DNA from: an uncultured Pelagibacteraceae bacterium
GTDB lineage: Bacteria > Pseudomonadota > Alphaproteobacteria > Pelagibacterales > Pelagibacteraceae
Assembly (NCBI GenBank): GCA_902521615.1
Contig: CABYSJ010000004.1
Location: 20,821-84,820, forward strand
Direction: 5' to 3'
DNA: 64,000 nucleotides
The first letter of the stretch is position 1, and every line of letters starts with the position of its first letter. The notes below the pieces were generated by a model. That model had not been told where the DNA came from, did no database searches, and was given only the letters and a program-made list of their open reading frames with translations. Shown one piece after another: positions 54,607 to 63,496 of the stretch. Made by a program: the position numbers and the translations under genes.

Positions 54607-54615
54607 CTCTCCTCC
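54607..54615 (-). promoter_or_regulatory. Strong ribosome binding site of dnaK
   Basis: On the minus strand GGAGGAGAG lies 11 bases before the dnaK ATG at 54595. It is close to the full anti-Shine-Dalgarno complement, rare in this window. Confidence 0.75.
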
Positions 54616-54618
54616 GAC

Positions 54619-54646
54619 ATATAGGGTTTAAATGTGAAACTACAAG
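54619..54646 (-). promoter_or_regulatory. Predicted heat-shock-type promoter of dnaK
   Basis: On the minus strand CTTGTA (54646-54641) is followed by a 14-nt spacer and CCCTATAT (54626-54619). Both elements resemble RpoH promoters. The spacing equals that seen before grpE and hslV. It would let dnaK be expressed separately from grpE. Confidence 0.6.
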
Positions 54647-54658
54647 TTGATCTCATAA

Positions 54659-55312
54659 TTATTTATTTTCTTGATTTTCTTGATTTTCCTCAGTTTTTTC
54701 TTCTTTAATCGTAACTTTTTTTGACACCCCTACTAATGAGGGTCTAAGTAATCTGTCTTTTATAGTAAAGCCTTTTTGAATTTCCTGAATTATTGTTCCA
54801 GGTTCTTTAGTATCGTCTTCTATTTCCATCATTGCTTGATGAAAGTTTGGATCTAGTTTTTTGTTAAGGCTATCAATAGGTTTAATATTATTTTTCTCGA
54901 ATATTGAGATTAAATCCTTTTTAATAATATCTAAATGTTCTAATGTTTTCTTTAATGCTTCAGTTTCTTTTAACTTATCGTCACTTTCAAGTACATGTTT
55001 TGATCGATCCAGGTTATCAATCAAATTTAATGCTTCTTTAGCAAAACTATAACCACCATATTCAAAAGCATCCTCTTTTTCTTTTTCAAATCTTCTTCTT
55101 TGATTTTCCATTTCAGCAAAAGTTCTCGCCACTTTATCTTCAAGTTCAGCAATTTTTTCCTCTGGAGTTGGTTCTTTTATTTCTTCTTTAGGCTCTTGGT
55201 CTGTTTCTTGCTTATTTTCTTCGACTAAATTTTCTTGAGATTTCTCATTTTCTTTTAATGTATCCTGGTTTTGATCCGCAGAAGCGCTATTTTGGTTTTC
55301 CTCTTTTTCCAT
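54659..55312 (-). CDS. grpE: Nucleotide exchange factor GrpE
   Basis: GrpE releases ADP from DnaK. An acidic, Gln/Glu-rich disordered N-terminus (about 50 residues) precedes the long coiled-coil with KVARTFAEMENQRRRFEKEKEDA and the compact domain FHQAMMEIEDDTKEPGTIIQEIQKGFTIKDRLLRPSLVGVS, which is the family signature. It is 217 residues long. The only sensible start is ATG 55312, and a predicted promoter lies so close that the mRNA may lack a leader. It is divergent from rdgB over 36 bases. Confidence 0.96.
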   Translation of the reverse strand: MEKEENQNSASADQNQDTLKENEKSQENLVEENKQETDQEPKEEIKEPTPEEKIAELEDKVARTFAEMENQRRRFEKEKEDAFEYGGYSFAKEALNLIDNLDRSKHVLESDDKLKETEALKKTLEHLDIIKKDLISIFEKNNIKPIDSLNKKLDPNFHQAMMEIEDDTKEPGTIIQEIQKGFTIKDRLLRPSLVGVSKKVTIKEEKTEENQENQENK

Positions 55313-55318
55313 AACCTC

Positions 55319-55348
55319 TTATATGGTAAGGATTTTAGTAATTTCTAG
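55319..55348 (-). promoter_or_regulatory. Predicted heat-shock-type promoter of grpE
   Basis: On the minus strand CTAGAA (55348-55343) is followed by a 14-nt spacer and TACCATATAA (55328-55319). This matches the hslV and dnaK elements in form and spacing. The -10 element ends six bases before the grpE ATG. The -35 element directly abuts the rdgB start on the other strand. Confidence 0.6.
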
Positions 55349-55951
55349 ATGTTTAAACAAAAAATAAATAAATTACTCATTGGGACCAACAACAGGGGCA
55401 AATTAAGAGAAATCAAGAGTTTATTGCCCAAAAAGATCAAAATACACTCTACATCTGAATTTAAACTTAGAAGTCCATTTGAAAATGGCAAAACATTTAA
55501 AGAAAACTCATTAATTAAATCTAAATATTTTTCAAAAAAAACAGGATTGTTATGCTTGGCAGATGATTCAGGTTTAGAAATTGATTTTTTGAATAAAAGT
55601 CCAGGAATTTATTCTGCTAGGTGGGGAGGAAGGCATGGAGACTTTAATAAAGCTATAAGAAGAGTTTACAGAGAGCTAAATAAAAAAGATAAAAATTGGA
55701 AAAATAAAAAAATTAAAGCGAGGTTTATTTGTGCACTTTCTATTTCCTATTTAAATAAAAAAATTGTTTGTGTTTTAGGAAAAGTTGAAGGCCATATATC
55801 GGATAAACCGAGAGGAAAATATGGATTTGGCTATGATCCAATTTTTATTCCTTTAAAAAAAAGAAAAACTTTTGGAGAAATGAAACCGTCTCAAAAATAT
55901 AAGATGGACCATAGATATCAAGCTTTTAAAAAAATTAAAAAATTTCTATAA
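55349..55951 (+). CDS. rdgB: XTP/dITP diphosphatase (RdgB/HAM1)
   Basis: RdgB hydrolyses inosine and xanthosine triphosphates to keep them out of nucleic acids. The start LLIGTNNRGKLREIKSLL, ENSLIKSKYFSKKTG, ADDSGLEID (catalytic Asp) and YSARWGG are conserved. GFGYDPIFIP and the C-terminal K-x-x-x-HR (KMDHRYQA) complete the active site. Length is 200 residues. It is divergent from grpE and overlaps the convergent gene at 55935-57089 by 17 bases. Position next to the heat-shock genes is common in alphaproteobacteria. Confidence 0.95.
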   Translation: MFKQKINKLLIGTNNRGKLREIKSLLPKKIKIHSTSEFKLRSPFENGKTFKENSLIKSKYFSKKTGLLCLADDSGLEIDFLNKSPGIYSARWGGRHGDFNKAIRRVYRELNKKDKNWKNKKIKARFICALSISYLNKKIVCVLGKVEGHISDKPRGKYGFGYDPIFIPLKKRKTFGEMKPSQKYKMDHRYQAFKKIKKFL

Positions 55952-57089
55952 GTTTTTGATCCTCAATTTTATAAAAATTAAGTCTATGATTTATTTTATT
56001 ATTTTTGATATCAAAAATTCCTATTTTTCCTTTGAAAGAGTTTTTTCTTTTAAAAATTCTATTTAGGTTTTTTGTTTGAGAGTTTATTGACAAGTAATAA
56101 ACTAAGCCAACAAGATCATAACTCAATAGTGATAAGTGTGTAGGGTCTTCATTAAATGCGTTAAAGTATTTTATTTTGTAGTTATCAAAATTCCCTTTAT
56201 TTATTGATGGGTAATATAACGGCTGGATATCAGTTTCGTTTAATAGACTTTCGTCAAACCATTGATTTAAAGTTATAAAATATTTATTTTCAGGAAGTAC
56301 ATCAGTATATAAAAGTGATGTAGATACACTTTTTAGACTTTCATCAAAATCTGCAATTACAACAGCATCAAAATTTAAACCGCCTAAAGTATATCTTTTT
56401 TCTAGTCTTTTTATTTTTTTTCCTTTATTTGGGTCATTTGAATTTTTTATCCTTTTTATTTCATCTTCTAAATTTTGCTTTCTTATTCTGTAGTTTGTAA
56501 TTTCTTCTATTTGTTTTGTTAATTTCGTAGGCTCTGTATTATATTCATAATCTTTATAAATTTTAATTTTTGAATTTTTCATTCCTCTTTTAACTTCAAA
56601 TTCATAATCTTGGATTGGCGTTAAAAAAATAGTTCTTTGTATTTGATTATTTTCTAAAAACTTTTTTATTGTGTTAAATTGTGACGTAGAATTAATTCCA
56701 CCAGAGATTACATTTTTTGGAAGGTCTAAAGTTTTATTTGTTAATGATAAAAAAGTTAATTCACTCATTTCATCTAAATAATTTAAACTTTCATAAAATA
56801 CAGGACCTATAACAACCTTAATACCCATTTCACTTAATTCAAATGCTGATTTTAAGGTTTGGTTAGCTTTAGTTGCCGTATCTTTTGGATAGATTTCTAA
56901 TAGATCATTATTTATATCTTTGACAGCTAATCCAACTGCGTTAATGATTGATTCTCCAATTTCTTTATTTTCTCCAGTCATAGGTACTAATAATCCTATT
57001 TTGATTTTTTCTTGAGCATTAACGGTTGAAAAAAACAGAAAGTAAAAACTTAAAAAAATAAAATAAATAATTTTAATTAATTTAATCAT
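55935..57089 (-). CDS. Periplasmic-binding-fold protein, PBP-activator-like (LpoA/LppC type)
   Basis: A signal peptide ends at VNAQ (about residue 25), and the mature protein begins KIKIGLLVPMTGENKEIGESIINAVGLAV, the type I periplasmic-binding fold of branched-chain amino acid receptors. VVIGPVFYESL and FDAVVIADFDESL support the fold. In alphaproteobacteria genes of this type next to rsmI are annotated as penicillin-binding protein activators, but solute binding is also possible. No lipobox is seen. It is divergent from rsmI across 34 bases. Confidence 0.82.
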   Translation of the reverse strand: MIKLIKIIYFIFLSFYFLFFSTVNAQEKIKIGLLVPMTGENKEIGESIINAVGLAVKDINNDLLEIYPKDTATKANQTLKSAFELSEMGIKVVIGPVFYESLNYLDEMSELTFLSLTNKTLDLPKNVISGGINSTSQFNTIKKFLENNQIQRTIFLTPIQDYEFEVKRGMKNSKIKIYKDYEYNTEPTKLTKQIEEITNYRIRKQNLEDEIKRIKNSNDPNKGKKIKRLEKRYTLGGLNFDAVVIADFDESLKSVSTSLLYTDVLPENKYFITLNQWFDESLLNETDIQPLYYPSINKGNFDNYKIKYFNAFNEDPTHLSLLSYDLVGLVYYLSINSQTKNLNRIFKRKNSFKGKIGIFDIKNNKINHRLNFYKIEDQKLIEIF

Positions 57090-57123
57090 TTTGATGCTAA
57101 TATAATATTTTTTAAGCTAAATT

Positions 57124-57987
57124 ATGATCATAAAACCACAATTTAAATTAAAAGAATACGAAAATGGTCTTTATTTGGTATCAACCCCTTTGGGAAATCT
57201 AAAAGATATAACTTTAAGAGCAATTGAGGTTTTACAGCAATCTGATTACATTTTATGCGAAGATACTCGAGTTTCAAAAAATCTTTTAGATAAATATCAA
57301 ATTAAATCAAAATTAATTTCAAATCATAAATTTAATGAAAAAAAAAATGTAGTAAAAATTATTGAGTATCTTAAATCTGGAAAGATAATTTCACTAATAT
57401 CTGATGCTGGTACGCCAAGTATCTCCGATCCAGGTTCAATATTGGTTAATGAGTGCATTGATAAAGAGATAAGAATTTTTCCAATTCCAGGACCATCTGC
57501 CATTGCTACAGCCGTTTCAATTAGTGGATTTTCAGATAAATTTTTATTTTGTGGCTTTTTCCCAAACAAAAAACAGCAATTATCCAATGAATTAAAAAAA
57601 TTTTCAGAATTTGAAAATTCATTAGTCTTTTTTATTTCTCCCAAAAAAATTAATAAAATCGTACCTGAAATAAAAAAGAATTTTACTGGAAGAAAGATAG
57701 TTTTTTGCAGGGAAATAACAAAAATATACGAAGAATTTATCAGAAAAAATGTAGATGAATTAGAATTATTTGAAATAGAACCAAAAGGCGAGATTACAGT
57801 TGTTATTTCTGAAAAAAAAAAAATTAAAAATATATCTAAAAAATTAACTGAATCAGATATGAATATAATTAAAAAAATGATTAATAAATTATCTACTAAA
57901 GAAATTACAGATATTTTAACTCAAAGTACTAACGTGCCAAAAAAAGAAATTTACAATTATTGCTTAGAATTAAAAAATGAAAAATAA
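57124..57987 (+). CDS. rsmI: 16S rRNA (cytidine1402-2'-O)-methyltransferase RsmI
   Basis: RsmI methylates the ribose of C1402 in the decoding centre. The SAM-binding tetrapyrrole-methylase fold starts LYLVSTPLGNLKDITLRA, and CEDTRVSKNLLDKYQI, ISDAGTPSISDPG and IPGPSAIATAVSISG are diagnostic. REITKIYEEFIR is a further motif. At 287 residues it is complete, with a short C-terminal helical extension. The BON-domain lipoprotein gene overlaps its end by 11 bases. Confidence 0.96.
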   Translation: MIIKPQFKLKEYENGLYLVSTPLGNLKDITLRAIEVLQQSDYILCEDTRVSKNLLDKYQIKSKLISNHKFNEKKNVVKIIEYLKSGKIISLISDAGTPSISDPGSILVNECIDKEIRIFPIPGPSAIATAVSISGFSDKFLFCGFFPNKKQQLSNELKKFSEFENSLVFFISPKKINKIVPEIKKNFTGRKIVFCREITKIYEEFIRKNVDELELFEIEPKGEITVVISEKKKIKNISKKLTESDMNIIKKMINKLSTKEITDILTQSTNVPKKEIYNYCLELKNEK

Positions 57988-58570
57988 ATTATTAATTTAT
58001 ATTTTTATAAGTTTTATTTTAACCGGATGTGTTGGAGTTGGTTCAAAAGGTATTTTTGGAACTGGTGTTTCTGTTGCTCTTGATCCTAGAACAGTCGGTA
58101 CTCAAATAGATGATTCTATTATGCAAAAAAGCATTAGTGCTAAAATCGTAGCTATAGACAAAAAATATCTTTTATCTGTAAAGACTAAAGTTTTAGACGG
58201 TAGAATTTTTGTGACTGGAAAAGTAGATAGTCCAGAAGAAAAATTAATGATTACAAAATTAGCATGGGAAACTAAGGGTGCCAGATCAGTTAGAAATGAT
58301 ATTAAAATAAAAGAAGAGTTTAATTTTAAACAATCAGCAAAAGATCTACTTATTACATCACAATTAAGAACAGCATTAATTGTAAATAAGAATATTAAAG
58401 CTACAAATTACCAAATAGATACTTATAAGAAGAAAATTTATGTTTATGGAATTGCTTTAACTTCTGAAGAAAAAGATTTGGTAATAAGTGAGGCTAAAGA
58501 AATTCTTGATGTGGAAGATGTAATTGCCAGCATCATTCTTGTTGAAGATTTAAGAATTCAGAGAGAATAA
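57977..58570 (+). CDS. BON-domain lipoprotein (DolP/YraP-like)
   Basis: A lipoprotein signal with lipobox LTGC (Cys at residue 16) is followed by two BON domains, at about residues 45-115 and 120-190. KTKVLDGRIFVTGKVDSPEEK and NYQIDTYKKKIYVYGIALTSEEKD are their cores. DolP-type proteins sit at the outer membrane and support its integrity. The rsmI-BON order resembles the rsmI-lpoA-yraN-dolP region of gammaproteobacteria, here without yraN. It ends at the maeB stop, facing it. Confidence 0.9.
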   Translation: MKNKLLIYIFISFILTGCVGVGSKGIFGTGVSVALDPRTVGTQIDDSIMQKSISAKIVAIDKKYLLSVKTKVLDGRIFVTGKVDSPEEKLMITKLAWETKGARSVRNDIKIKEEFNFKQSAKDLLITSQLRTALIVNKNIKATNYQIDTYKKKIYVYGIALTSEEKDLVISEAKEILDVEDVIASIILVEDLRIQRE

Positions 58571-60856
58571 TTATTTTTTGTAATCAATTACTTGTGAAGA
58601 ATAAGCAGCAATTGATGCCAGGTTAAGTATTTCTGAAGTTGACGATCTTAAAGGTGCAATTTCTACTGGAAGCCCGAGTCCAATTAATAATGGTCCAATT
58701 ACTTTTGTGTCACCTATAGTTTTCATTAATTTATAAGAAATTGCTGCACTATGTTGTCCAGGCATTATCAAAATATTTGCCTTACCAACAATTTTTGCAA
58801 AGGGGTAAAGATCTTTATATTCTGGATTTAGAGCAACATCAGGCTGCATATCTCCATCAAATTCAAAGTCTACTTTTTTTTCTTTTAATATTTCAACTGC
58901 GTTTCGAATATGTTTTGTTCTACTAGTAAGAGGTTGTCCAAATGTAGAGTGAGATACAAAAGCAACTTTAGGTTCAAATCCAAAAAGCCTAACTACTCTT
59001 GCTGTAGATATAGCGATTTCAGCCATTTGTTCAGAAGTTGGATATTCGTGGACACTTGTATCACCAACAAAAATAGTTCTCCCTTTATGAACAATCATGT
59101 TTAAGCCAAACATAATTTCACCTTTTCTTACATCAACAACTTGCTTAATTTTTTCAAATGAAGCACCAAATCGTCTTGTATTACCTGTTACAGCACCATC
59201 AGCATCACCACAGGCAACCATACTAGTAGCCCAAACAACTCTATCATTTCTGATCATTCGGTCACAATCTCGTTCTAATAATCCTTGCTCTCTTTGTAAT
59301 TTCTCAAATAAATGTTTGACGTATCTTTTTCTCTTTTCCTCATCTTTAGAATTAACAATTTCAATGTCAAAATTTTCACTATAACCAATATTTTTAATTT
59401 GTTCTTTAATTTTACTTTCTTTACCAACCAGGATTGGAATACCTAATTTTGAATTTTTAAATGCTATAGCGGCTTTTAAAGTATTTTCATCTTCACCATC
59501 CGCGAAAACAATTCTTTTCTGATTTTTCTTAATAAATGAATTTATACCTTGCATGATGGTTACTGTCGGGTCTAATCTTTGTTTAAGTTGATCTTTATAA
59601 ATTTCAAAATCATCTATATTTTTTCTAGCCACCCCACTTTCTATCGCTGCTTTAGCTACAGCTGCTGGTATTACACTAATTAATCTCGGATCAAATGTTG
59701 ATGGAATAATATAATCTTTTCCATAATGAGGTCTTTCTCCACCCATAGCTGCAACAACTTCATCAGGAACATCTTCTCTTGCAAGCTTAGCTATTGCATT
59801 AGCTGCAGCAACTTTCATTTCTTCATTTATTGTTTTGGATCTAACATCTAAAGCTCCTCGAAAAATGTAAGGAAACCCAATTAAATTATTTACTTGATTA
59901 GGATAATCCGATCTACCTGTTGCAACAATTGCATCATTTCTAACCTCATTAATTTCCTCTGGAGTAATTTCTGGATCAGGATTAGCACAAGCAAATATAA
60001 TTGGATTTTTTGCCATAGATTTAACCATCTCTTTTTTTAGAACACCTTTTGCAGATAATCCTAAAAAAACATCTGCACCTTTAACAGCATCTTCTAAAGT
60101 TCTATGTTTAGTTCTAAGCGCATATCTAGATTTCCATTGATCAATTCCCTCAGTTCTTCCATCATAAATAACACCCTTTCTATCTAGCATTATTATATTT
60201 TCAGATTTTACCCCTGAGTTTTTAAATAACTCAGTACAAGCTTGCGCTGAAGCTCCAGCACCATTAACGACAACTTTAATTTTTTTTATTGATTTACCAC
60301 AAATATCCAAGGCATTAATTAATGCTGCAGTTGTAATAATTGCTGTTCCATGTTGATCATCATGAAAAACTGGAATATCCAAGATCTCTTTTAATTTCTG
60401 TTCTATTATAAAACAATCTGGTGCAGCTATATCTTCTAAGTTTATTCCACCAAAGCTAGGTGCAAAATTTTTAATTGAATTAATTATTTCGTCTGAATCT
60501 TTACAATCAATCTCTAAATCAATCGAGTCAATATCTGCAAATCTTTTAAATAATACAGCCTTTCCTTCCATCACAGGCTTTGATGCAAGAGCACCTAAAT
60601 TTCCCATCCCTAATATTGCTGAACCATTACTTATTACAGCAACAAGGTTTCCTTTACTTGTGTAATCATAAGCTGCTTCTGGGTTTTCGCTTATTTTTTT
60701 TACAGGAGCAGCAACTCCTGGAGAATATGCTAAAGCAAGGTCACGCTTAGTTGTCATATTTTTTGAAGAAATAATCTCAATCTTGCCTGGTTTTTTGTCT
60801 TTATGAAAATCTAAAGCTTCTTTATCCGTGTAATGATCAATTTTTGTTTTTTTCAT
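58571..60856 (-). CDS. maeB: NADP-dependent malic enzyme with phosphotransacetylase-like domain
   Basis: MaeB turns malate into pyruvate with NADP+. The malic domain (about residues 1-425) includes LALAYSPGVAAPVKKI, FGGINLEDIAAPDCF, VFHDDQHGTAI and VVVNGAGASAQACTELF. A PTA-like domain (about 430-761) follows with GQPLTSRTKHIRNAVEIL and MPGQHSAAISYKLM, which is thought to regulate through acetyl-CoA rather than act as a catalyst. The track start (60934) lies in the murJ promoter region and past the murJ start on the other strand; ATG 60856 gives 761 residues, as in relatives. Confidence 0.95.
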   Translation of the reverse strand: MKKTKIDHYTDKEALDFHKDKKPGKIEIISSKNMTTKRDLALAYSPGVAAPVKKISENPEAAYDYTSKGNLVAVISNGSAILGMGNLGALASKPVMEGKAVLFKRFADIDSIDLEIDCKDSDEIINSIKNFAPSFGGINLEDIAAPDCFIIEQKLKEILDIPVFHDDQHGTAIITTAALINALDICGKSIKKIKVVVNGAGASAQACTELFKNSGVKSENIIMLDRKGVIYDGRTEGIDQWKSRYALRTKHRTLEDAVKGADVFLGLSAKGVLKKEMVKSMAKNPIIFACANPDPEITPEEINEVRNDAIVATGRSDYPNQVNNLIGFPYIFRGALDVRSKTINEEMKVAAANAIAKLAREDVPDEVVAAMGGERPHYGKDYIIPSTFDPRLISVIPAAVAKAAIESGVARKNIDDFEIYKDQLKQRLDPTVTIMQGINSFIKKNQKRIVFADGEDENTLKAAIAFKNSKLGIPILVGKESKIKEQIKNIGYSENFDIEIVNSKDEEKRKRYVKHLFEKLQREQGLLERDCDRMIRNDRVVWATSMVACGDADGAVTGNTRRFGASFEKIKQVVDVRKGEIMFGLNMIVHKGRTIFVGDTSVHEYPTSEQMAEIAISTARVVRLFGFEPKVAFVSHSTFGQPLTSRTKHIRNAVEILKEKKVDFEFDGDMQPDVALNPEYKDLYPFAKIVGKANILIMPGQHSAAISYKLMKTIGDTKVIGPLLIGLGLPVEIAPLRSSTSEILNLASIAAYSSQVIDYKK

Positions 60857-60908
60857 TTCTGATAACAATAAGTGTACAATTGGGGTAAAATTAAGACTAA
60901 TATGATTT

Positions 60909-62438
60909 ATGAACTTACTTAAGTCAACAGGCACATTTGGTTTTTATACCATCATTAGTAGATTGCTGGGTTATTTAAGAGATATTTTAATAGCAATTTT
61001 TCTAGGAACAGGGATGCTGGCGGATGCTTTTTTTGTAGCATTTAGAATTCCAAATACATTTAGAAGATTATTTGCCGAAGGCACCTTTAATGCAGCATTC
61101 GTTCCAAGTTATTCATCAGAAATCACTAAGGGAAAGAAACAATCAAATAAATTTGCTAATGATATTTTTAATATTCTTTTTTTAGGGTTGTTATTTTTAA
61201 CAATAATAATTGAAATTTTTATGCCTGCATTTGTTTCAATTATTGCTCCAGGATTTGTGGGTGATTTAGAAAAAATGGAGGTAGCTATAAATTTAACAAG
61301 AATTACTTTTCCTTTTTTATTTTTTATTTGCTTAGCTTCTTTTTTTTCTGCAATTCTAAATTCACATAACAAGTTTGCTGCTGCAGCTGCAGCCCCAATA
61401 ATTTTAAATATTGTTTTAATTTTAGTATTGATTTTTTCTAAATCTTTAGGTGATCAATTAGTTTATTATTTGTCTTACGGTGTTTCTTTCGCTGGTTTTT
61501 TACAATTAATATTTTTATATAAATATGTATCAAAATATTATTCACTCAAATTTAATTACAAATTAAAAGTAAGCGATAAAGTTAAGTTCTTTTTTAAAAA
61601 ACTTTTACCGAGTATTTTTTCTTCTGGAGTTACTCAAATTAATATTTTAATTGGCACAATAATTGCATCATTTCAAGCAAGCGCAGTTTCTTACTTATAT
61701 TATGCTGATAGAATTTATCAAATTAATCTAGCTATAGCTGGGATTGCGATTGGTGTTGTAATACTTCCACAGCTTTCAAAAAATATTCAATCTAGAAAAA
61801 AAAATAAGATTTTGTTTATACAAAATAAAGCTCTTGAATTAAGTTTATTCTTAAGTCTTCCAGCAACTATCGCTCTAATCATAGGATCAGAGCAAATTAT
61901 TTCAGCTTTATTTGGTTATGGGTCATTCAATGAAAATTCGGTGAGTAATTCAAGCTTAGCTTTATATTATTTTGCTTTAGGCCTGCCTGCTTTTGCATTG
62001 ATAAAAGTATTTTCAAGTTTTTTCTTTGCAAACCATGATACCAAAACTCCATTTTATATTTCTTTAATATCAGTATTACTTAATATTTTTATTAGTGTTT
62101 ATTATTTTAGTGAAATTGGTTTTATAATAATTCCAATAGCCACATCTATTTCATCTTGGTTTAATTCAATATTGTTATTTATATTTTTGAAAAATCGACA
62201 ATTATTTTATTTTAACCAAATATTTTTTATTAAATTTATTAAAATAATTTTTGCATCAATTATGATGGGTCTATTTTTTAATTTTATGTTAAGTTTTTTT
62301 CAAAATGAATTAGCATTTAATCAATCAATTAAATCTTTTTATTTAGTTTTATCTGTTATATTGGGATTGTTGTTTTATTTAATTGTGTGTTATTTCATCA
62401 AAGCTTTTCAAATGAATGATATTAAATTAAAGTATTAA
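60909..62438 (+). CDS. murJ: Lipid II flippase MurJ
   Basis: MurJ moves lipid II across the inner membrane for peptidoglycan synthesis. About 14 membrane helices are spread over 509 residues. The N-terminal [25 protein letters not shown] and the periplasmic-gate region [24 protein letters not shown] (with the essential Arg) are hallmarks. [19 protein letters not shown] is a later signature. It is divergent from maeB across 52 bases and followed four bases later by trpS, a frequent murJ partner in alphaproteobacteria. Confidence 0.96.
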   Translation: MNLLKSTGTFGFYTIISRLLGYLRDILIAIFLGTGMLADAFFVAFRIPNTFRRLFAEGTFNAAFVPSYSSEITKGKKQSNKFANDIFNILFLGLLFLTIIIEIFMPAFVSIIAPGFVGDLEKMEVAINLTRITFPFLFFICLASFFSAILNSHNKFAAAAAAPIILNIVLILVLIFSKSLGDQLVYYLSYGVSFAGFLQLIFLYKYVSKYYSLKFNYKLKVSDKVKFFFKKLLPSIFSSGVTQINILIGTIIASFQASAVSYLYYADRIYQINLAIAGIAIGVVILPQLSKNIQSRKKNKILFIQNKALELSLFLSLPATIALIIGSEQIISALFGYGSFNENSVSNSSLALYYFALGLPAFALIKVFSSFFFANHDTKTPFYISLISVLLNIFISVYYFSEIGFIIIPIATSISSWFNSILLFIFLKNRQLFYFNQIFFIKFIKIIFASIMMGLFFNFMLSFFQNELAFNQSIKSFYLVLSVILGLLFYLIVCYFIKAFQMNDIKLKY

Positions 62439-62442
62439 TTTT

Positions 62443-63444
62443 ATGGGTAAAAAAATATTCTCTGGTGTTCAGCCTACAGGTAATCTTCATCTTGGAAATT
62501 ACTTAGGTGCCATAAAAAACTTTGTAGACTTAAATAACGATGAAGATAACAAATGTATTTTTTGTGTAGTTGATCTACATGCCATTACAGTAAAGCAAGA
62601 TCCAAATGAATTAAAAAATAATATCCGGGAAACTGTTGCAACTTTTATAGCAAGTGGAATTGATCCAAAAAAAAGCATAATTTTTAATCAATCTAGAGTA
62701 GCTGCTCATGCAGAAGGAGCATGGATTTTAAGCTGCATTGCTAGAATGGGTTGGTTAAATAGAATGACCCAATTCAAAGAGAAAGCCGGGAAAGACAAAG
62801 AGAAAGCCAGTATTGGTTTATATTCTTATCCAGTTCTAATGGCAGCTGATATTCTTTTATACGATGCCACTCATGTCCCTGTGGGTGATGATCAAAAACA
62901 ACATTTGGAATTATGTAGAGATATAGCTCAAAAATTTAATAATGATTTTGATGTAGAAAATTTTCTTCAAGTTCCAGAACCTCTAATTCAAAAAGAGTTT
63001 TCAAGAATAATGAGTTTAAAAGATGGCTCAAAAAAAATGAGTAAATCAGAATTATCAGATTTAAGTCGAATAAATTTAACAGACGATAAAGATCAAATAA
63101 TTAACAAAATCAAAAAAGCAAAAACAGATCCTTTGCCTATGCCACAAGATATTAAGGAGCTTGATAAAAGATTAGAGGCAAAGAATCTTTTAGGAATATA
63201 TTCAAGCTTGACAAACTCTACATTAGAAAATTCAGTAAAAAATTTTTCAGGTAAAAATTTTTCAGAATTTAAAGAACAATTGGCTGAAGAACTTGTTAAT
63301 AAAATTGAACCTATTTCTAATGAGATAAAAAAACTTTTAGAAGATAGAAAATTTCTTGATGAAATTCTTCTAGATGGAGTTGAAAAAGCAAATATGATTG
63401 CCTCTAAAAAGATTGAAAGAATTAAGGAAATAGTGGGTTTTTAA
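62443..63444 (+). CDS. trpS: Tryptophanyl-tRNA synthetase
   Basis: TrpS charges tRNA-Trp. The class I HIGH motif is in [17 protein letters not shown] near residue 15, and KMSKS is present as [10 protein letters not shown] near residue 203. [19 protein letters not shown] and [20 protein letters not shown] are family blocks. Length is 333 residues, as usual. It lies four bases behind murJ and 52 bases before the NifU-type gene. Confidence 0.97.
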   Translation: MGKKIFSGVQPTGNLHLGNYLGAIKNFVDLNNDEDNKCIFCVVDLHAITVKQDPNELKNNIRETVATFIASGIDPKKSIIFNQSRVAAHAEGAWILSCIARMGWLNRMTQFKEKAGKDKEKASIGLYSYPVLMAADILLYDATHVPVGDDQKQHLELCRDIAQKFNNDFDVENFLQVPEPLIQKEFSRIMSLKDGSKKMSKSELSDLSRINLTDDKDQIINKIKKAKTDPLPMPQDIKELDKRLEAKNLLGIYSSLTNSTLENSVKNFSGKNFSEFKEQLAEELVNKIEPISNEIKKLLEDRKFLDEILLDGVEKANMIASKKIERIKEIVGF

Positions 63445-63496
63445 TAAAAATTTATTATCAAGTTTTAATTTTCAAAATATTCACTATATATAATTC

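Noticed and set aside
58741-59384. Three plus-strand ORFs of 61-95 codons opposite maeB
   Set aside because: They are antisense shadows of the malic enzyme gene, with no start signals or recognisable motifs.
60857-60934. N-terminal extension of the malic enzyme ORF
   Set aside because: It overlaps the murJ start on the other strand, lacks similarity to malic enzymes, and a good Met start lies at 60856.
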